A stretch of DNA of 64,000 nucleotides, from contig JAJEKV010000002.1 in the NCBI GenBank assembly GCA_021234155.1, positions 15,539,428 through 15,603,427 on the forward strand, given 5' to 3'. Shown one piece after another: positions 58,314-64,000 of this stretch (position 1 is its first letter; every line of letters begins with the position of its first letter). The stretch comes from Isoetes taiwanensis (lineage: Eukaryota > Streptophyta > Lycopodiopsida > Isoetales > Isoetaceae). The notes under the pieces were generated by a model. The model did no database searches. It was not told where the DNA came from and was given only the letters and a program-made list of their open reading frames with translations. The position numbers and the translations under genes were made by a program.

Positions 58314-61300
58314 CCTCGGTAGATCGGATCATAGTACTGGACATGCCCTACTTAGTTAGGCCAAATAGTTTGTAGTGAGCATTAAAGTAGAAAATCCTTC
58401 TGTCTCAAAGGTTAAAGTAGTTGTTAATTAGGAAGACAAGGGGCAGAGGATAAATGAGAGGTAAGAAGTTTTGGGTAGAAACATCAGTTGCTCTCGAGGG
58501 CCATAAGATTTCGTAGGAAGTTTGGATCGAGGAGACTTGGGCACCGTTGTGTAGAGGACATTTGAATTGACCAAACCTTTAAAAAACCCCATCGGGAGAT
58601 GGCTCATGTAAAAGATTTTTAGGGTTTTCCAAATTGTTGCACGTAAGACGTTTGGGTATTTAGAATTTGAAAATAAAGTGTATCAATGCTTCACGCGCAA
58701 TATACGATGTGCATGTTATGCATAAGAGTTTAAACGCTTCACACACAATATACGATGCACATATTTTCGCCATATATAATTTTTATACATAAGCTTTTTG
58801 ACCTGCGCGTCCTTTAAAAGCTCCTCCTGGGTTTTGAACTTGTGGCGTCTCGTTTCCAAGCCAAACCACGCCAAGGAAACTTTTCTAAGATTAAGAACTC
58901 ATCTTTTACTTATCATTTAGTTTTTCGTTTTCTTATAACACAGGTTATTGAGACCCTAACTGCTATTCCAGTAGCTGCAACCTACTAACCTACTGGATCT
59001 GTACTCGCGGATCTCATCAAGCACTCTTTCCTTTTGTTTGGTTTGACTTTGGCTATGGGCAAAGCTCTTCCTCTCTGTGTTCCTTAGTGCTGGATGTACA
59101 ACAATCCAAAAGTAGACATATTTAGAAGGACATAGTTCTTTGAGTTCCCAAGTTCCTTGTATGTATCCCTCTAGATAGCTTCTTTGACCAGATGTCATCC
59201 AGGCTTTGTTGCATCTTTTCCTATTAGACAAAGAGTTACACCCTTTTGCAACCTAATCCTGAATATTTGATTATGTCACTCTACTGCAAGGCTACATGCT
59301 TTTAAAATTTAAGACATACCTTCATAGTTTTCTTAATATGGATCTCAGAGTTCCATGAATATTCTGTGGGCTTGGCTTGTGGGCATGGCTATCTAACCCA
59401 ATGCTAGATAGCTTACGCACAATGACCTAGCACAAAATAAAGTTACCATATCTTTGTATACCGATGAAACCATTTATTCCACAACGGTTACTCCACTATT
59501 CTTGTCCTTTTTGGACATATTTGGGTTGCCTTATGCTTTGTCCCATTTGATCGTTCTGGGGTATTGGTAAGCGATTTACTCTCAAGTTCCTTTGGAATTA
59601 GAAATCCAAAGGCTTATGGAATGATTTTTGCAAAGCATAGCAACGTGAAGGGATGCCTTGTTTCATGAGCAGAGCACCGACCAAACAAGAACTCCATCCA
59701 GAAGTCTCGAGTAGTTGTTCAAACAATGCATTTGCTGCTATTGCAATTCTTGTCTATTGCTGGCGCCCTCGCTTCATCTTATGTTTTCTCTAAGGTAATA
59801 TATCTAAGTCTTTGAATGGCTTTCAAGCACTTTATTGCCTTTTCACATCGAGAGGGGGGCTTTCACCAATTGCAGAGCCGAAATCTATCCTTTCTTGCTA
59901 GTAGAGATTACCCTTTAAAGTCATGCAACTCATCCAAAAGTTATGGAGGTAGTAACCTTTTCATCCAGGTTGTCTAAAAATAATGAATGGTGGTCCTCCA
60001 CCTTTTCTTCAATATATTCCTTATGGCTGTGGCCAATCCCCATTCCCTTGGCCCTTGAAGGGTGTTGCTTTCTTGTTTCCAACATTGTTCATCTCTTGTA
60101 TCCAATCAACCCTAATGTGACATACAACAAACTCTTATCACGTAGAGTCAACTTAATCCTTTAAATGTTCTTTAGAGTCAACTTAATCCTTTAAATGTTC
60201 TTTGCCTCTCTTATTATCCACTAATATATGGGAAATCATTGATGTGTTATAGGAGATGTTGTTTTTTTGGTTTGACAAATAAATAAAATTTCAAAAAACA
60301 TTGGCAAGTTCATAAATAACATATAATCCATTTATGATACAAAACGCATCCACGATAATATCATCTCTTCAATATCTTCATAAAAGCTTACTGCACTACA
60401 ATGATGCAGGACGAAGGACATGATCAGAATGATCAGTTGGGCAGAGAATCAAGTAGTGGGGTGTGAAACCTTACCAAATCCGCCCGAAAATTTGTTGCTT
60501 TCGCCTAGAAAGCTTAACTAAATATCAACATATCATACATTATCAGAAAGATCCCGGAGAGAGCTTTCCAAAGCAATAAAAACACTCAAAATGGAGTCTG
60601 AATTAAAAAGTTATGATAAAAAACATACCATCAAATCTACATGACATGCACTTGCAAAATGGTATCCGAATAAAGAAGTACAAAAAGCATATACTTATCT
60701 TGATAGATCTGGGTTAAATCATATGCCAATGGAAATCTCTTTATATAAGCTTTCTAAAGAACCCAAGATCATTTGAATCTAACCTCTGTAACTCAAGTTA
60801 TGAGCGTAGAAACAAATGGCGTTCTCTCCCCGGTGTTTCTTTTCTTTCTCTATTATTAGTGACAATTATTAGTCCTCAACATATTATATGTAGTCTGCAC
60901 ATTCCAGCCAAACTCCAAACCCTTCAGAGGTAAGCTTCAGGTTCACTTGCTTTTCTGTCCCCATCTCACTGCGTCGCTTACTCTACCAACTTGTATACCG
61001 TATGTATATATGTTACGTACTTTTCAACCTGTGGCAACATCCCACAACAATGCTAGACCTTTTCTTTAAATCAGTTCAAACCTAAATCTTATTAGTAATC
61101 CTGTAACAAAACCCACAGCCTATGTGTCAATCATGATGTGGCTGAACCATCAGCTTGCAAAATTGACAGTGGCCAATTCTATGTTGGAATTGCATAGGGT
61201 ATCTAAATTTTAAATGGGATACCAAGCTATTGTAACCAACGCTTTAGTGCCTTATGGTACTTTAGTCATGTACATAAATTATCATATCCCAAGGATTATA

Positions 61301-61400
61301 TGGATATCCCAAAGGTTAGTACAAATCAAGGGCCTTTCAAGGAAACCCCTTCTCATAGAGATTCCTTGCAAATCTAATGTTAACCATGTTCTTTTTGCGG
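58314..61400. other. Decayed repeat or intergenic DNA
   Basis: The expected internal region of the LTR element has no readable gag or pol. A 91-codon minus-strand frame (59,231-58,956) and a 73-codon plus frame (59,943-60,164) have no recognised motifs. A 30 bp perfect tandem duplication (TAGAGTCAACTTAATCCTTT...) is at 60,143-60,202. Confidence 0.55.
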
Positions 61401-61414
61401 ACGTTACAAAATCC

Positions 61415-61510
61415 ATTCTATTCTATTCTATTCTATTCTATTCTATTCTATTCTATTCTATTCTATTCTATTCTATTCTATTCTATTCTATTCTATTCTA
61501 TTCTATTCTA
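61415..61510 (+). repeat. (ATTCT)19 microsatellite
   Basis: 96 bp of perfect ATTCT repeats. The same pentamer forms the tail of LINE 3' ends at 54,190-54,210 and 63,064-63,081. The bases before it (GCGGACG..A.AAAATCC) resemble the last bases of that LINE family. Confidence 0.95.
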
Positions 61511-61960
61511 CCTATTCTTGAAATTGTAATTATTCTCTCCTAACCTCAACATATTCATTTTAATCTTCAACTGGTGTTCAAGGCTCTCGTTATCTTCTAG
61601 GCGGGTATCAATAATATGGGAAAATAAAATCGGGTAGGCCTATAGAATATATATTTATAAAAAGCTTAGTTTATTGGTTAAGGTGTCACTTCTTAGGGTC
61701 CAACCATCGACTTACGCCCATCTATAAATTTTAGCTAGCCTATGATTAATGAGTTAGCATTGCCCTTTCACAATTACATCATCTTTCAAATCTTATAAAC
61801 CAATTTGGATGGCCTTGCCATTTTAACCCTTTCCTCTTTCTCAAGAGAAACCATGATTTCTTGGTTCAAGGGACTTCGATCATTATGATGATAGTCAACA
61901 AGGTGTCTATAGTTCAAATCTACGGAATCTGAGCTTTGAGAATGCATTCTTTAGCCCTGT
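61511..61960. other. Intergenic DNA
   Basis: AT-rich; no feature seen. Confidence 0.6.
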
Positions 61961-63083
61961 ATGCAATGCAAAACAACAGTCACAAGGCAGAGCTGTATGC
62001 ATGGGGTCACCAGGCACACTTGTTCAGGGCCTTGGTTGAACCGGTCCTCCTCTATGGCGCAGAAGTGTAAGGGCCAGTGATATCCCTCACCACTTGGAGC
62101 GATCTAGAGCAGTGCTGAAGGCCTTCTTGGCCGAGCACGGGAGTGAAATCCACGGTCCCATATCAGATCTTGCTCCGGAGGCGGGCTTCCTTCCATTCTG
62201 AGGGCTGCTTATTTGGAACGCCACATTATTTACTTCCGAGGAAGGTGGTGGCTATGGATGAAGCCCGGCTGCCCAACCTTGCTTTGGCGGTGGCGATGGG
62301 CCCTTGGCGACTCAAAGCCCTTCTTTGGAAAGACAAGCAAGCCCGGTGGTTCTCGCGATGGAATGTGCAGGCACACAGATGTGGACCGGTGCATACACCA
62401 AGGAACGCTACTGTCTTGAAGTAGTACTTGGATGCTTGCTTCATGGCCAAGCTTTGGGATCTGAGAGGCCTGTCACATGTCAAGGTGGCAAATTATCGAC
62501 GCCGAGGTTAATCCCATGCTCACGAGGGGCCCACACCACTACATGCGCACCCATCTACCCATGAAAAGCGCGGGGTGATTGCTTCCATTCGCGACGGTGC
62601 ACACCACCTCCGCATTGAGACGGGGAGATGGATTCGGGGCAGCGTGAGGGCGAGAGTCTGTCGATCTTTGTCAACAGGGTGCCATTGAGGATGAAAGTCA
62701 CGCCCTCCAGTCCTGTCCGGCATACGAGCATATCCGGGCTCGGTATGCTCGGTTAGTTGTGCCCCATCAGGCCCTGCATGAGCTACTGGGCACGGCCTCT
62801 GTAGGCTTGTTGGGATCGTACCTCCGGGAGGTAATAGATACGCGGACTCAGTTATGCCCCCCTGTCCGACATTAACCTCAGCTGTACTTGTGATTATGTA
62901 TATAACTGTGTAGTATGTCAGCATCCTTATTGCTACTAAGGTTTTTCCCCCGAAAACCCTTCGGGGCGGGGGTTTTTTAATCCTGGTAGTAATACGCCTG
63001 CTGCTCTCTCTTTGTACTTGGGTCCCATAGGCCAGTTCGTCTCCATGGACGATAAAATCATAATCTATTCTATTCTATTCTTT
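61960..63083 (+). mobile_element. LINE 3' portion with hairpin and (TATTC)n tail
   Basis: The coding part, in several frames, includes RALVEPVLLYGAEV (post-RT segment), SEGCLFGTPHYLLPRKVV, DGAHHLRIETGRWIRGSV and QQGAIEDESHALQSCPAYEH with YARLVVPHQ. The last is the Cys/His C-terminal motif (C..g..EDE.H.l..Cp.Y...R) of a non-LTR element distinct from the L1-type LINEs elsewhere in the window. The 3' untranslated end holds CCCCCGAAAACCCTTCGGGG with CGGGGG, able to fold into a hairpin, then TTTTTTAATCC and TTGGGTCCCATAGGCCAG. It ends in TATTC repeats instead of poly(A). Confidence 0.8.
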
Positions 63084-64000
63084 GATATTGTCTTCCATGT
63101 TTTGGAGCATATCATATGTTGCTTGTGCCTTAGACACAGGAATCATGCCAAATTGCTAGTGTCAAACACTGATAATCATGCATTTTTCAAGCATATTAAA
63201 CCAAGGACCTTGGACATGTGACATGATATCAACAGATAGGCATTTGAGCACATGGTGCATACAGTGAGAAACAAAAAATGCACATCAGATGAAGCACATA
63301 GATCCCCTGCTTGATCCCATTTACATATAACTCAAACCAGCTAAAATATTATTTCTAACAATAGTATTGTTTGGCCTTTGAATATCATACAATGGTGCAA
63401 AGCCTGGGGGCAAAGTTGAGCACTGTTCGTGGAAAACAAGGCTCCTCCTCAAAATCAGGATGACGTGGTAACCAAGTCCAAGGCCAAGCATTATTTAAAG
63501 CAAGAATCCTGGACAATCCACATAATATAAACATATCGCCAAGACCAATGCAGGCATTCAAGGCGAACTTTTGAGACCCTATCATTCGATATCCTTGGGG
63601 TAAATGCCCCATAAATATCCATTTACTATGTCTGATCCAACATCCACATCTACAATGACTCAATAAGTTCTAATTGCACTAGGAAAATGCAGCCATAAAG
63701 TTCCACAATCCAATATGAACTTCCCATGCCTTCATATGACGTGCTTAACTCGTCCCACTCATCATCTTGAATAGAATATATTAATAATGCATCTGAACTT
63801 ATTAGCAAAGTTCTGAGACACAACATACAATCGACCTCTAGAAATTACAACAGTCTTGAGGGGTCTAATGAAACTTTGAGAGATAGATGCCTAGAACCAT
63901 CTCTTCAACATCCACATAAAGCCCTTTCCCACAAAAATTATCTATCTGTTAATAATGATAAAAAGAAGAGCATAATTGAGCCAAACATGCATTACAGATT
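63084..64000. other. Intergenic DNA with an unassigned minus-strand frame
   Basis: A 92-codon minus-strand frame (63,663-63,385) contains MFILCGLSRILALNN and PWTWLPRHPDFEEEPCF. It looks coding-like in composition but I recognise no family and see no clear promoter. The rest shows nothing. Confidence 0.4.

Noticed and set aside
58956-59231. 91-codon minus-strand ORF
   Set aside because: No motif, promoter or neighbouring coding signal; kept only as part of the decayed stretch.
61415-61510. Possible CRISPR-like regular array
   Set aside because: It is a perfect pentanucleotide microsatellite without spacers.
1-64000. tRNA or rRNA genes
   Set aside because: I saw no cloverleaf with the usual A and B box sequences and no rRNA core motifs. 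The tRNA-like strings found are primer-binding sites.

Overview
The window is nuclear DNA from a land plant. It contains LINEs of the plant L1 type, a Ty3/gypsy LTR retrotransposon with a plant-style Asp-tRNA primer site, a pentatricopeptide-repeat (PPR) gene fragment, and genes with short spliceosomal introns. I cannot name the species. The repeat-rich content, the DUF7869-type gene and the LINE with a simple-repeat tail would fit a fern, lycophyte or bryophyte as well as a seed plant.

Layout. (1) 1-18,885 and 22,003-41,785 are two direct copies of one block. Each holds, in order: a PPR fragment (+), a 5'-truncated LINE (+), a longer LINE (+), an LTR (+) with a proline-rich gag-like ORF, pogo/Tigger-like transposase remains (+), an inverted LTR (-), a large extra gene (-), a small antisense Cys-rich ORF (+), and Ty3/gypsy integrase, RNase H, RT, protease and gag (-). 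Copy 1 is frame-broken nearly everywhere; copy 2 keeps many long ORFs. Their differences concentrate at CAG/CTG trinucleotides and homopolymers, which looks more like base-calling error at CHG-methylated sites than natural decay. (2) 18,886-22,002 lies between the copies and carries an apparently intact two-exon gene of unknown function (CDS 20,016-21,033). The geometry fits a tandem duplication of a 22.9 kb unit, real or created by assembly. (3) 42,450-44,010 holds the gag leader and a tandem pair of tiny genes, the second frameshifted. (4) 44,400-52,510 looks like a divergent two-gene cassette: a broken DUF7869-type gene on the minus strand, and on the plus strand an unrecognised multi-exon gene with a promoter, clear splice sites and a GNHS motif. 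Short GATCGC...GCGATC palindromes recur through it, including inside its introns. (5) 53,500-64,000 is older repeat-rich DNA: three 3' ends of another LINE family with microsatellite tails, a degenerate LTR plus Met-tRNA primer site split by a young 5'-truncated LINE with a target duplication of about 15 bp, and a (ATTCT)19 microsatellite.

The best candidates for something undescribed are the plus-strand gene at 48.45-52.5 kb with its intronic palindromes and DUF7869-type neighbour, and the extra gene plus antisense Cys-rich ORF in the retroelement. The CAG/CTG error pattern must be settled first because it affects every frameshift call here. All alignments and counts were made by eye; domain names rest on motif recognition, without database searches.
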